From contig JACKJI010000022.1 of NCBI GenBank assembly GCA_020638035.1, positions 1 through 32,931 of the forward strand: DNA of 32,931 bases. Direction: 5' to 3'. Each line of letters starts with the position of its first letter. Within the stretch, counting starts at the first letter, position 1. Origin of the DNA: Hyphomicrobiaceae bacterium (GTDB taxonomy: Bacteria > Pseudomonadota > Alphaproteobacteria > Rhizobiales > Hyphomicrobiaceae). Of this stretch, positions 1 to 9,095 are shown in pieces. The notes beneath the pieces are model-generated. The model was not told the DNA's origin, ran no database searches, and was given only the letters and a program-made list of their open reading frames with translations. Made by a program: the position numbers and the translations under genes.

Positions 1-642
1 CATGGCGAGCACGTCGCCCGTCGGCTTCCTCGTGAACTTGTAGGCGCCATGCGACGTGCCGATAGCCACGGCAAGCGCGTCGACCTTGGTCTCGGCGACG
101 AAGCGCATCGCTTCGTCGGGATCAGTCAGCAGCATCGAGCGATCGAGCTTGCCCTCGAAGCCGTGGCCGTCTTCCGCCTCGCCATGTCCGGTCTCTAGCG
201 ATCCGAGACAGCCAAGCTCACCTTCGACCGAAGCGCCGACCATGTGCGCCAGGTCCGCCACCTGCCGGGTGATCGCGACATTGTAGTCGTAATCTGCCGG
301 CGTCTTGGCGTCTTCCTTCAGCGATCCGTCCATCATGACGGAGGTGAAGCCGTTCTGGATCGCTGACAAGCATGTTGCGACGTTGTTGCCATGGTCCTGA
401 TGGATGCAGATCGGGATGTCGGGATACATGAGCTCCAGCGCTTCCATCATCTTTGCGAGCATGATGTCGTTGGCATAGGAGCGCGCGCCGCGCGACGCCT
501 GGATGATGACAGGCGCATTGGTCTTGCGCGCCGCCTCCAGGATGGCGAGGCCCTGCTCCATGTTGTTGATATTGAAAGCGGGCACGCCGTAGCCGTTCTC
601 TGCAGCGTGATCCAGAAGCTGACGCAATGTGATGCGGGCCAT
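1..642 (-). CDS. cbbA: Class II fructose-bisphosphate aldolase, Calvin-cycle type (C-terminus outside window)
   Basis: Cleaves or condenses fructose-1,6-bisphosphate and, in the Calvin cycle, sedoheptulose-1,7-bisphosphate; cytoplasmic and metal-dependent. The 214 visible residues start MARITLRQLLDHAAENGYGVPAFN, then show the class II metal-binding segment IHQDHGNN near residue 83, the TSVMMDGS segment near residue 103, and VEGELG near residue 143. The GTSHG segment close to the cut end is also typical. The class II Calvin subtype is usually about 350 residues, so roughly 40% lies beyond base 1. The start codon overlaps the pgk stop as TAATG, which implies translational coupling. It is the fifth visible gene of the cbb operon. 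The family call is secure; the missing C-terminus cannot be checked. Confidence 0.95.
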   Translation of the reverse strand, partial: MARITLRQLLDHAAENGYGVPAFNINNMEQGLAILEAARKTNAPVIIQASRGARSYANDIMLAKMMEALELMYPDIPICIHQDHGNNVATCLSAIQNGFTSVMMDGSLKEDAKTPADYDYNVAITRQVADLAHMVGASVEGELGCLGSLETGHGEAEDGHGFEGKLDRSMLLTDPDEAMRFVAETKVDALAVAIGTSHGAYKFTRKPTGDVLAM

Positions 643-1880
643 TAGCGGACCTCCTCGAGTTTTGACTTTTTCTGTGCGCTCGCCTGGTTGTCGAGGAGCG
701 CGATGACGCCAGGCAGCTCGCGTCCCTCGAGCCATTCGAGGAACGCACCACCGGCGGTCGAAACGTAGGTGAAGCGATCGGCGACCCCCGCCGCATTGAG
801 CGCGGCGACGGTATCGCCTCCGCCCGCCACGGCAACGAGCTTGCCGGCGGAAACGAGATCAGCAGCAGCGCGCGCAACGCCGAAGGTGCCATTACCGAAC
901 GGCTCCAGTTCGAAGGCACCGAGCGGTCCGTTCCACAGAAGCGTGGCAAGCGTTCCCAGTGAACTCTTGAGCGTTGCAACCGTTTCCGGACCGACATCGA
1001 GGATCATGCCGTCGGGCGAGACCTTGTCGACAGGCACGACGACGTGAGGCGCATTGGCAGCAAAGCTCTCCGCCACGACGACATCGCTCGGTAGCAGGAT
1101 TTCGCAGCCCCCCTCCTTCGCCTTGTCCATGATGCGGGCTGCCGTCTCCACCATGTCGGCCTCGATCAGCGACTTGCCGACCGGGATGCCCTTGGCGAGC
1201 AGGAACGTGTTGGCCATGCCACCGCCGATGATGATGCGATCCATCTTGCCGACGAGGTTCTCCAGCACGGCGATCTTGGAGGAGATCTTGGCGCCACCCA
1301 CCAGCGCCGCGGTGGGCCGCTTGGGACATTCGAGAGCGGCTTCAAGGGCTGAGATCTCAGCACCCATCAGCCGCCCCGCATAGGACGGCATCAGGTCAGC
1401 AAGCCCCGTGATCGAGGCATGCGCACGGTGCGACGACGAGAAAGCGTCCGATACGAAGATCTCACCGAGCTTTGCCAGCGACCGGGCGAAATCCATGTCG
1501 CCCTTCTCCTCACCCGCATGGAAGCGCAGGTTTTCGAGCAGATAGACCTCGCCAGGTTTGGCGGTCGCCAGCACGCTCTCGACATCCGGACCGATGCAGT
1601 CGGGCAGGAACTTCACCTCCTGTCCCAGGGCCTGCGCCAGCGCCGGCGCGACAGGCGCCAGCGAATACTCTGCCGACACCTTGCCCTTAGGCCGACCGAG
1701 GTGACTCAGGACGACAACCTTTGCGCGGCGCTTGACCATATCGGCGATGGTCGGTGCGACGCGTGCGATGCGCGTTGCGTCGGCGACCTTGCCATCACGG
1801 ATCGGCACGTTGAGGTCGACGCGCATCAGCACGGTGCGCCACGCGACATCGACATCCGAGATGGTGCGAAACTTGTGCAT
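642..1880 (-). CDS. pgk: Phosphoglycerate kinase
   Basis: Phosphorylates 3-phosphoglycerate to 1,3-bisphosphoglycerate with ATP, the first reductive-phase step after RuBisCO; cytoplasmic. The 412-residue product has the N-terminal substrate signature VLMRVDLNVPIRDG, the LSHLGRPKG basic-patch segment, and the C-terminal nucleotide-binding glycine run AGGGDTVAAL. Length fits the family (about 390-420). I chose the ATG at 1880 because GGAGGAG lies 9 bases upstream; an in-frame TTG at 1913 would add eleven unconserved residues. It lies 33 bp after cbbT and overlaps cbbA by one base. Placement inside the cbb operon suggests control by CbbR. It is the only pgk seen here, so it may also serve glycolysis (inference). 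Confidence 0.96.
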   Translation of the reverse strand: MHKFRTISDVDVAWRTVLMRVDLNVPIRDGKVADATRIARVAPTIADMVKRRAKVVVLSHLGRPKGKVSAEYSLAPVAPALAQALGQEVKFLPDCIGPDVESVLATAKPGEVYLLENLRFHAGEEKGDMDFARSLAKLGEIFVSDAFSSSHRAHASITGLADLMPSYAGRLMGAEISALEAALECPKRPTAALVGGAKISSKIAVLENLVGKMDRIIIGGGMANTFLLAKGIPVGKSLIEADMVETAARIMDKAKEGGCEILLPSDVVVAESFAANAPHVVVPVDKVSPDGMILDVGPETVATLKSSLGTLATLLWNGPLGAFELEPFGNGTFGVARAAADLVSAGKLVAVAGGGDTVAALNAAGVADRFTYVSTAGGAFLEWLEGRELPGVIALLDNQASAQKKSKLEEVR

Positions 1881-1913
1881 GCGTTGCAACTCCTCCCAAT
1901 CGAATGCGGCCAA

Positions 1914-3920
1914 TCAAGCCGTCAGTCGGCGCGCGGCTTCTCGGACCGCTTGCGGGGTGATCCCGAAATGCTCGTAAAGTTTGGGCGCGGGAGCAGAGGC
2001 ACCAAAGCCCGTCATGCCGACGAAAGCTCCTCTCTCACCGATCCAGCGATCCCAGCCGAGGCGCGCGGCGGCCTCCACGGCAACACGCGGCGCAGTGCCT
2101 AGCACAGCGGCACGATAGGCATCGTCCTGCGCCTCGAACAGTTCCCAGCAGGGCATAGAGATGACCGCGGCCTTGATGCCGTCCTCAGCAAGCAGCGCGG
2201 CGGCACTCATCGCGATCTCGACCTCCGAACCCGTTGCCAATAGCGTCACATCTCGCTTGCCCTCGGCCTCCTTGAGCACATAGGCCCCACGCGCTGAAAG
2301 GTTCTCGTCTGTGTGGCGCGTGCGCAGCGTCGGCAACCCCTGCCGAGACAGCGCAAGAACGGAAGGCATGTCCGCAGTCTCCAGCGCCTTCTGCCAGCAC
2401 TCCGCGGTCTCAACAGCGTCGGCGGGGCGGAAGGTCAGCATGTTCGGTGTCGCCCGCAGCATGGCGAGATGCTCGACCGGCTGGTGCGTCGGGCCATCTT
2501 CGCCGAGCCCGATCGAATCGTGTGTCATGACATAGACGACGCGCTGGCCCATCAGCGCCGACAACCGCATGGCACCACGCGCATAGTCGGCAAAGCACAT
2601 GAAGGTGCCGCCATACGGGATGAAGCCGCCGTGCAGCGCGATACCGTTCATGGCCGCGGACATGCCGTGCTCGCGCACGCCGTAATGGATGTAGCGGCCG
2701 GTGAAGTCGTCGGGCGTAACAGAGCCCTGCCCCTTGGTGATGGTGTAGTTGGAGTGCGTGAGATCGGCCGAGCCGCCGAGTGTCAGATCCGTCGCGGCAT
2801 TGATGACGCCGAGCACCATCTCAGAGGCCTTGCGGCTGGCCACCTTCGGTGCCGTCTCGCTCAGTTCCTTCTTGTAGGCGACAAGCCGAGCGGAGACATC
2901 GGCGGAAAGCTCGGTCGCTGCCTGCTGGCGGAAGGCTGCGGACTTCGGCGAAGCATCGAGCCGCTTCATCCACGCCGCCTGCGCAGCTCCACCCCGCACG
3001 GCCACGTCGCGCCACATCGAGGCGACGTCACCGGGAATGACAAACGGCTCATAAGGCCAGCCGAGCTTGGCGCGGGCACCGGCGATTTCTTCAGCACCGA
3101 GCGGCTCGCCATGCGCCTTTGCCGTCCCTGCCCGTGTCGGAGCACCGTGACCGATCTCGGTGCGGCACGCGATCATCGAAGGTCTCGTGGTCTCTGCGCG
3201 TGCCGCGACGATCGCCTGCTCGATCGCCGTGGCATCATGACCGTCGACCGACAGCACCTGCCAGCCCGCCGCCTCGAAGCGCTTCTTCTGGTCCATCGAG
3301 GTTGCGAGGCTCGTCGGCCCGTCGATCGAGATGTGGTTGTCATCCCACAGCACGATCAGCTTGGACAACTTCAAATGCCCGGCAAGATCGATTGCCTCGT
3401 GACTGATGCCCTCCATCAGGCAGCCATCGCCAGCAATGACATAAGTGTAGTGGTCGACGAGATCACGGCCGTAGCGCGCCGCCAGAAGCCTTTCGGCCAC
3501 CGCCATGCCGACCGCAGTCGAAATGCCCTGGCCCAGCGGACCTGTGGTCGTCTCGATGCCCAACGCATGACCATATTCGGGGTGACCGGCGGTCGGGCTG
3601 CCAAGCTGACGGAAGTTCTTGATGGCATCCAATCCCATGTCGGCATAGCCCATCAGGTGATGGAGCGCGTAAAGCAGCATCGAACCGTGACCGGCGGACA
3701 GCACGAAGCGGTCACGATCTGGCCAGTGTGGATTGGCAGGATCGATATTGATGAAGCGCGCGAAGAGGACCGCGGCAACATCTGCCATTCCCATCGGCAT
3801 TCCTGGATGCCCGGACTTCGCCTTCTCGACGGCATCCATCGACAGTGCGCGCAGCGCATTGGCCATGGTCTTGAGGTCCGGCTGAAGCGCCGGTTCGCGG
3901 TTCACCGCTGCAAGAGTCAT
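1914..3920 (-). CDS. cbbT: Transketolase
   Basis: Thiamine-diphosphate enzyme that moves two-carbon ketol units between sugar phosphates, regenerating pentose phosphates in the Calvin cycle; cytoplasmic. The 668-residue product has the N-terminal transketolase signature with KSGHPGMPMGMA near residue 34, the cofactor motif GDGCLMEGISHEA followed by LWDDN, the pyrimidine domain with FADYARGAMRLSALM, and DSIGLGEDGPTHQPVEHLA. All are classical transketolase landmarks, and the length matches the usual 650-680. ATG at 3920 is preceded by GAGG at 5 bases. It lies 27 bp downstream of cbbP and 33 bp upstream of pgk. I assign cbbT rather than tktA by operon context. Confidence 0.97.
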   Translation of the reverse strand: MTLAAVNREPALQPDLKTMANALRALSMDAVEKAKSGHPGMPMGMADVAAVLFARFINIDPANPHWPDRDRFVLSAGHGSMLLYALHHLMGYADMGLDAIKNFRQLGSPTAGHPEYGHALGIETTTGPLGQGISTAVGMAVAERLLAARYGRDLVDHYTYVIAGDGCLMEGISHEAIDLAGHLKLSKLIVLWDDNHISIDGPTSLATSMDQKKRFEAAGWQVLSVDGHDATAIEQAIVAARAETTRPSMIACRTEIGHGAPTRAGTAKAHGEPLGAEEIAGARAKLGWPYEPFVIPGDVASMWRDVAVRGGAAQAAWMKRLDASPKSAAFRQQAATELSADVSARLVAYKKELSETAPKVASRKASEMVLGVINAATDLTLGGSADLTHSNYTITKGQGSVTPDDFTGRYIHYGVREHGMSAAMNGIALHGGFIPYGGTFMCFADYARGAMRLSALMGQRVVYVMTHDSIGLGEDGPTHQPVEHLAMLRATPNMLTFRPADAVETAECWQKALETADMPSVLALSRQGLPTLRTRHTDENLSARGAYVLKEAEGKRDVTLLATGSEVEIAMSAAALLAEDGIKAAVISMPCWELFEAQDDAYRAAVLGTAPRVAVEAAARLGWDRWIGERGAFVGMTGFGASAPAPKLYEHFGITPQAVREAARRLTA

Positions 3921-3947
3921 CGTTGCCTCGTTGTTGGTTCGTGCCCG

Positions 3948-4823
3948 TCAGGTCGCGCGCTTCTTCTTCTCCACCAGACGGTGGATCATCGGCGTCAGGA
4001 TGAGCTGCATCGCCAGATCGAGTTTGCCGCCGGGAATGACGATCGAGTTGGCGCGCGACATGAAGCTGTCGTGCAGCATGGACAGGAGGTAGGAGAAGTC
4101 GATGCCGCGCGGATCACGGAAGCGGATCACCACCAGGGATTCGTCCGGTGTCGGTATCCAGCGCGCAATAAAGGGGTTGGATGTATCGACCGTCGGCACG
4201 CGCTGGAAGTTGATGTCGGTGTGTGTGAACTGCGAGCAGATGTAGTTCACATAGTCCGGCATGCGGCGCAGGATCGTATCGGTGACGGCTTCTGTCGAAT
4301 AACCTCGTGCTGCCTTGTCGCGATGGATCTTCTGGATCCATTCGAGATTGATCACCGGGACGACGCCGATCTTCAAGTCCGCATGCTTGGCCACGTTGAC
4401 CTTGCCGGTAACGATGGCACCGTGCAGGCCCTCGTAGAACAGCAGGTCGGTCTTCTCCGGAAAATCCGTCCAGTCGGTGAATGTACCGGGCGGCTTGCCG
4501 TAGAGTTCCGACTCACGATCGTCGTGCACATAGTGGCGCGTCCGGCCGCGGCCCGTCTCGCCGTAGGTCTTGAAAACCTTCTCCAGCTCCTCGAACAGGT
4601 TGGCCTCAGGGCCGAAGTGGCTGAACCGGGAGTTGCCGGCGGCCTCGGCCTTCTTCTGCGCTTCCTTCATCGCCATGCGATCGTAGCGATGGAAGGCATC
4701 GCCCTCGATCGCTGCATGGGTGACGCCCTCGCGCCGGAAGATCTGCTCGAAGGTGTGTTTGACCGTCGAGGTGCCGGCACCGGACGAACCGGTGACTGAA
4801 ATGATCGGATGATTTGTCGACAT
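3948..4823 (-). CDS. cbbP: Phosphoribulokinase
   Basis: Phosphorylates ribulose-5-phosphate to the RuBisCO substrate ribulose-1,5-bisphosphate. It is one of the two Calvin-specific enzymes and diagnostic for the cycle; cytoplasmic. The 291-residue product has the P-loop TGSSGAGTST at residues 11-20, the EGDAFHRYD segment near residue 40, the conserved RHYVHDDRES region, and LLFYEGLHG, as expected of the bacterial octameric class. Length fits the family (about 290). It is separated from cbbF by 18 bp and from cbbT by 27 bp in one transcription unit. No sign of truncation. This is the strongest single piece of evidence that the host is potentially autotrophic. Confidence 0.97.
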   Translation of the reverse strand: MSTNHPIISVTGSSGAGTSTVKHTFEQIFRREGVTHAAIEGDAFHRYDRMAMKEAQKKAEAAGNSRFSHFGPEANLFEELEKVFKTYGETGRGRTRHYVHDDRESELYGKPPGTFTDWTDFPEKTDLLFYEGLHGAIVTGKVNVAKHADLKIGVVPVINLEWIQKIHRDKAARGYSTEAVTDTILRRMPDYVNYICSQFTHTDINFQRVPTVDTSNPFIARWIPTPDESLVVIRFRDPRGIDFSYLLSMLHDSFMSRANSIVIPGGKLDLAMQLILTPMIHRLVEKKKRAT

Positions 4824-4841
4824 GTGCTCTTTCCGTACGCC

Positions 4842-5900
4842 TCAGAGCCGGAACAGTCCGCGCTCAGCAAAGAGCGGCGCGGAGCGCTGACGGGTGGGGG
4901 CGTCCATGTGATAGCGGGCGACACGCTGCACCTTGTCGGTCGAGCCGAACACAAAGGGCACCCGTTGATGAAGGCTCGTGGGTACCAGGTCGAGGATGCG
5001 GTTGACGCCGTCAGTCGCGGCACCACCCGCCTCTTCGAACAGGAGTGACATCGGGTTTGCTTCGTAGACCAGACGCAGCCGGCCGTTCTCGTAGCCGCGG
5101 CGCGTATCCCGTGGATAGAGATAGATGCCGCCACGCGCCAGGATGCGATAGGCTTCCGCCACCATCGAGGCGACCCAGCGCATGTTGAAATCCTTGCCGC
5201 GCGGACCCGACACGCCTGCCATCAGGTCATCGATGTAGTCGCGGATCGCTTCGGGCCAGTGACGGTAGTTGGAAGCATTGATCGCATATTCGTTGCGGCC
5301 TTCGGGCACCATCACGTTGGCGCGGGTCAAATGGAAGTGCCCCGTCGCCGGGTCGAGCGTGAAGATGTGCGTCCCCTTGCGCAGGGTCAGCACCAATGCG
5401 GTCTGTGGACCGTAGATGAAAAATCCCGCCGCGAGTTGCTCGCGTCCCGGCTGCAACAGCGCCGTATCGATGCGGCCGGTTCCGGAAGCCGGAACGGGAA
5501 AGATCGCGAAGATGGTACCGATGGACAGATTGGTATCGATGTTGGACGAGCCGTCGAGCGGGTCGATCGCCACCGCGAGCGGTCGCGTGGCATCGAGCAC
5601 CTGCGCCTCGTCCTGCTCTTCCGAGCCGACCACGGCAACCGGCGACGTCCTGAGGCTGGCGCCAAAGACGGTGTCGGCCTCCAGGTCCAGCCGCTTCTGC
5701 TGATCGCCGCCGGCGGTGTCCATGCCACCATTGCCGGTCAGCTCACCCATCTCGGACAGCAGCGGCCCGATAGCGATTTTCGCGGCGAGCTGACGCGCCC
5801 CCGCAGCTAAAGCTTCGACGGTTTCCGCCACATCAGCGCGACCGCCGGCGGCGCGCCAGTCGGCCAGGTGCTTCTCAAGCGTCTCAGTCGTGTAGCCCAA
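4842..5900 (-). CDS. cbbF: Class I fructose-1,6-bisphosphatase (Calvin operon)
   Basis: Hydrolyses fructose-1,6-bisphosphate and, in many autotrophs, sedoheptulose-1,7-bisphosphate; cytoplasmic, Mg-dependent. The metal site DPLDGSSNID lies at residues 113-122 and the upstream GSEEQDE near residue 92; GGIYLYPRD is the expected C-terminal landmark. The start needs judgement. The frame stays open to an ATG at 6005, but that ATG has no ribosome-binding site, adds 35 residues of Pro/Ser/Gly-rich sequence and would nearly fill the gap to cbbR. A TTG at 5900 has GGGGAG six bases upstream, gives 352 residues (usual family length) and leaves 149 bp for the divergent promoter. I prefer the TTG. First gene of the cbb operon. 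Confidence 0.9.
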   Translation of the reverse strand: MGYTTETLEKHLADWRAAGGRADVAETVEALAAGARQLAAKIAIGPLLSEMGELTGNGGMDTAGGDQQKRLDLEADTVFGASLRTSPVAVVGSEEQDEAQVLDATRPLAVAIDPLDGSSNIDTNLSIGTIFAIFPVPASGTGRIDTALLQPGREQLAAGFFIYGPQTALVLTLRKGTHIFTLDPATGHFHLTRANVMVPEGRNEYAINASNYRHWPEAIRDYIDDLMAGVSGPRGKDFNMRWVASMVAEAYRILARGGIYLYPRDTRRGYENGRLRLVYEANPMSLLFEEAGGAATDGVNRILDLVPTSLHQRVPFVFGSTDKVQRVARYHMDAPTRQRSAPLFAERGLFRL

Positions 5901-6049
5901 AGTGTTCTCCCCGAAAGGTCCTGCGCGTCCCGATTGGCTCGGGCTTTCACGGTCAGGACTTGCTCCGCCATCTGGTGTGGCGGCTTGTTTGTTAGGTGCG
6001 ACCATATTTGAGACTGACGGCGCAAACAAAACTGAATATTCTTTACCTC
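5901..6049. promoter_or_regulatory. Divergent cbbF/cbbR promoter-operator region
   Basis: This 149-bp gap separates the preferred cbbF start (leftward) from cbbR (rightward). LysR-type regulators normally bind such gaps, repressing their own gene and activating the divergent operon. An AT-rich stretch near cbbR contains the perfect palindrome GAATATTC at 6034-6041 and an ATATTT at 6003-6008. No individual CbbR half-site can be assigned with confidence. If cbbF used the ATG at 6005 the gap would shrink to 44 bp. Confidence 0.6.
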
Positions 6050-6988
6050 ATGGAAAGAAAAACTTCACGTCCGCCATTGGCTGGCATCACGCTCAAGCAG
6101 CTTCGCGCGCTCACCGCAGTCGCCGAAACGGGCAGCAACGTCGCCGCCGCTTCGCGCCTCAATGTAACGCCGCCTGCTGTCGCGCTGCAGCTCAAAATCA
6201 TCGAGGAAGAGGCCGGTTTGCCGCTTTTGGAGCGCGGTCCGGACGGCTTGTGCCCGACCACGGCGGGCGAAGAGCTACTCGCCACCGCGGCCAAGATAGA
6301 AAGTGCGCTGTCTGAGTGCGGCGAGGCGTTGCGGGCATTGAAGCAGGGCGAGGGCGGCCGAGTATCCGTAGGCGTCGTGAGTACGGCGAAGTACTTCGCG
6401 CCGCGCGCTTTTGCCGCGTTCGCACGGCTGCATCCCAACGTCGAGATCGACCTCTACGTCGGCAACCGCGCCGACATCGTGCGCGAGCTGGAGCGATTCC
6501 ACCGTGACATCGTCATCATGGGGCGGCCGCCCGAAAAGCTCGATCTCGTCACCAAGGTCGTCGGCGCGCATCCCCATATCGTCATCGCGCCCATCGATCA
6601 TCCCCTCGTCGGCAAGCGAGGCTTGAAGCTCGCCGCGCTCGCAGGGGAGAAATGGCTCGTGCGCGAACACGGCTCGGGCACTCGGCTATTGATGGAACGG
6701 CTGTTCGACGAAGCCCGGGCGACGCCGCGAATCGCCATGGAGATCGGCTCGAACGAGACGATCAAGCAGGCAGTGATGGCCGGAATGGGCATTGCCTTCT
6801 TGTCAGCCCACACGGTGTCCCTGGAACTCAAGGCGCGCCAGCTCGCCACCCTGGACGTGCGCGGTCTTCCGGCCATGCGCAGTTGGTTTGCGGTGCGGCG
6901 AGCCGACAAACGGCTCCTGCCGGCGACAGCACTGCTATGGGACTATCTCACGACGCGGGGCAAGGACTTCCTGCCGCGCGTCGCCTGA
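6050..6988 (+). CDS. cbbR: LysR-type transcriptional regulator of the Calvin operon
   Basis: LysR-family DNA-binding activator, by position CbbR, which senses reductant or cycle metabolites and switches on the cbb operon. Of 312 residues, about 14-75 form the winged helix-turn-helix (ITLKQLRALTAVAETGS, then SRLNVTPPAVALQLK). The rest is the two-lobed periplasmic-binding-like effector domain. Length is typical (300-320). I start at the ATG at 6050; an in-frame GTG at 5996 would extend into the promoter gap. Neither start has a strong ribosome-binding site. It is transcribed away from cbbF, the standard cbbR arrangement, and ends 26 bp from a convergent gene. The family is certain; the CbbR name rests on context. 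Confidence 0.93.
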   Translation: MERKTSRPPLAGITLKQLRALTAVAETGSNVAAASRLNVTPPAVALQLKIIEEEAGLPLLERGPDGLCPTTAGEELLATAAKIESALSECGEALRALKQGEGGRVSVGVVSTAKYFAPRAFAAFARLHPNVEIDLYVGNRADIVRELERFHRDIVIMGRPPEKLDLVTKVVGAHPHIVIAPIDHPLVGKRGLKLAALAGEKWLVREHGSGTRLLMERLFDEARATPRIAMEIGSNETIKQAVMAGMGIAFLSAHTVSLELKARQLATLDVRGLPAMRSWFAVRRADKRLLPATALLWDYLTTRGKDFLPRVA

Positions 6989-7014
6989 ACCCCTACGCTT
7001 TCATATGCGCAGAC

Positions 7015-8847
7015 CTAGGCTGGCTGCTCCGGTGGCGTGCGTGGCAACGACGCATCGCTGCCGTCGGCTTCACCGGGCAGCTGCATATCGTTGAGCGCAT
7101 CAAGCAGCGGCGTCAAACCCTCGACGTCCTCGAATACGAACACCTCGATGTCATTGCGCGCGCGTTTGCTCCAGCCCGCGTTTTCGAGCATCCGGTCCGC
7201 CTTCGAGAAGACACCGTGGTTGCGGATGTCTTTGACCGAGAGGAATTCGTCCTGCTCCTCCTTCGTGTAGCCGCGCGGGTTGTCCTTCATCCATTCCTTG
7301 CGCGCCTCCACCAGCGCCGACTTGCTCGACATGCTCTCTTCCTCACGAAGCTTGTCGAGTTCGTCCTTTCCCCAGAACTGCCATCTGGGCCTGCGGTGCG
7401 GCCAGCGGATGAGGCCGAGATCATCGAGCACGCCGGACAGCTGGTTCATGGCCAGTGCCTTGTCAGCCTCCCCTGCAACATCGGGATCGGCACTGTAGAG
7501 GTTGGGTATGACGAAGTAGCTGTCCTTGTAATGGTGCAGGAAGTGCTTCCTCACCCACTCGATGTCAGTGCCGGGTGCCCGTGCTGCCGCCGTCCGCATT
7601 GCATCCTGGATCTGGCGCACCGTCTCGGGCGCAAAACGCTTGCGCTCCGCCGGTGGCGGATTGAGCGCAGTCAGCACGAACAGTCCAAGATCGATGCCGA
7701 CCGTCGCCAGCAGCGCGATGAGATCACGCCCGGTGATCGCGCGGCCTGTGACGGTTGAATCACCCGACACGCTGCCGCCGCTCACCACGTAGCGCCACAG
7801 GCTGCCGGTATAGGACCCCATGTTCTCCCACAGCGCCTTGACGGCGTTGGCGACACCGGCCGGACCTTCGCTGAACGAGGCATCCCGCAAATTCAACACC
7901 GCGGGTTGATCCGCCTGCTCGGCAGCCTGATTGAGACGCTGCCCGAGCGTCGGATCGTAACAGGAGAAGCCCGGCTGCTTGGGCGCCACCGTCACAGCTG
8001 AGGCAATGGCCCGCATCTCGGTCGCCGTCGAACGGCCGAGTTCGTTGGATCTCGCCGCAATGGCACGCGCTGTTCCACGGATGCGCGCAGCGGTTGCCTC
8101 GAAAGCTTGCTGACGCTCCGCAACGGTTTCACCGGCGAGCTGCGATGCCGCCTGCCTCAACTTCTCGACGTCCTGCTGCACAGGACCGATCCACGCCGTG
8201 GTGACATTGTCGCGCAGAGAGGCAATGGAATCGCGCACGCTGCGCCGCGCATTGTAGAGCGGCCCGCGTCCGGCGCCGGAAGCGACGCCACAACTGCCGC
8301 CGCTCGTCTCCTCGCGTGCCATCTGACCGTCCGACCAGGACACCACGCTGTCGAGCTGCACCTTGACCGCATCGAGCCGTGCGGCAATTGCCGTCGCCGC
8401 ATCGCGCGCGTCCTCTTGCAGTCCCGACAGGCTCGACCGTGTGGCCTCCTCGCCGGCGATCAGGCTCCACCAGAAGCCGTAGCCGAACCCGATCGACCAC
8501 AGCGCCAGGAAGAAATAGAGCGGAAACGTCAGCATGCGGTCGCGCAACACCCGCTTGGCCGCGAAACTCTCGCGCAAAGCGAGCCACATGAGGAACGTCA
8601 GCGCCACGACGATGGCGATGACCAGCATGTTGTTGGTCACCGACAGCCCGCCGATGATTTCCCGGCCCTGCGCGGCGCCCGGTGACTGCGAGACGCCGAT
8701 GATGAAGTCGTTCATGCCGCTCCAGGTGGCATAACCGGAGATCGTCAGCAGCATGAGCGAGGCGATGCCGATCAGCGAGTTGCGGCCGAAGATGTAGTCC
8801 GCAATCCGGCCCCAGACGGATCCCGACACCTTGCTGCTGGCGAACAT
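7015..8847 (-). CDS. Unrecognised four-helix membrane protein
   Basis: I do not recognise a named family. The 610-residue product has three hydrophobic helices near the N-terminus (about 22-44, 72-92 and 108-131) and a fourth at about 374-396. Between helices three and four lies roughly 240 residues rich in Ala, Arg and Glu with long helical character, including SNELGRSTATEMRAIASA. This fits a large soluble loop, perhaps periplasmic and coiled coil. The C-terminal 200 residues are hydrophilic with many charged residues and probably cytoplasmic. The layout resembles sensor or scaffold membrane proteins, but no kinase, cyclase or methyl-accepting motif is visible. It converges on cbbR and lies 248 bp downstream of the ABC exporter gene. 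Function unknown. Confidence 0.8.
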   Translation of the reverse strand: MFASSKVSGSVWGRIADYIFGRNSLIGIASLMLLTISGYATWSGMNDFIIGVSQSPGAAQGREIIGGLSVTNNMLVIAIVVALTFLMWLALRESFAAKRVLRDRMLTFPLYFFLALWSIGFGYGFWWSLIAGEEATRSSLSGLQEDARDAATAIAARLDAVKVQLDSVVSWSDGQMAREETSGGSCGVASGAGRGPLYNARRSVRDSIASLRDNVTTAWIGPVQQDVEKLRQAASQLAGETVAERQQAFEATAARIRGTARAIAARSNELGRSTATEMRAIASAVTVAPKQPGFSCYDPTLGQRLNQAAEQADQPAVLNLRDASFSEGPAGVANAVKALWENMGSYTGSLWRYVVSGGSVSGDSTVTGRAITGRDLIALLATVGIDLGLFVLTALNPPPAERKRFAPETVRQIQDAMRTAAARAPGTDIEWVRKHFLHHYKDSYFVIPNLYSADPDVAGEADKALAMNQLSGVLDDLGLIRWPHRRPRWQFWGKDELDKLREEESMSSKSALVEARKEWMKDNPRGYTKEEQDEFLSVKDIRNHGVFSKADRMLENAGWSKRARNDIEVFVFEDVEGLTPLLDALNDMQLPGEADGSDASLPRTPPEQPA

Positions 8848-9034
8848 GACGCAAACTCCCCCGGATGGCGCAACGAGCGCGATCGCCTCGTCGCGAGGCA
8901 GGCAGGCTCACCGCACGTGATAACCCAATGGCGCGCAATTGTCGCGCATGGCAGACCTGCTCGAGCGGACCGACACCACCGCCGATGCTTCAGCGACACG
9001 CGCGGGGGCAATGCGCACGCGGTAAAGCACAGGG

Positions 9035-9057
9035 TTGCCCGGACTTGGCCGGGGCAA
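9035..9057 (-). terminator. Possible hairpin after the ABC exporter gene
   Basis: TTGCCCGG and CCGGGGCAA form an 8-bp stem with one bulged base and a short loop, about 40 bp beyond the exporter stop codon. No T-run follows on the leftward strand, so a rho-independent terminator is only weakly supported. It could equally be part of the control region of the next gene. Confidence 0.3.
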
Positions 9058-9095
9058 TCCTGTTCGAAATGAGAATACTGTTTGTTGAAGCGCTG

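Noticed and set aside
2313..4799. Very long rightward frame of 828 codons opposite cbbT and cbbP
   Set aside because: Antisense shadow in high-GC DNA, rich in Arg, His and Gly; the opposite strand encodes transketolase and phosphoribulokinase with full motifs.
6652..7758. Rightward 368-codon frame overlapping cbbR end and the membrane protein
   Set aside because: Shadow that crosses two real genes in wrong frames.
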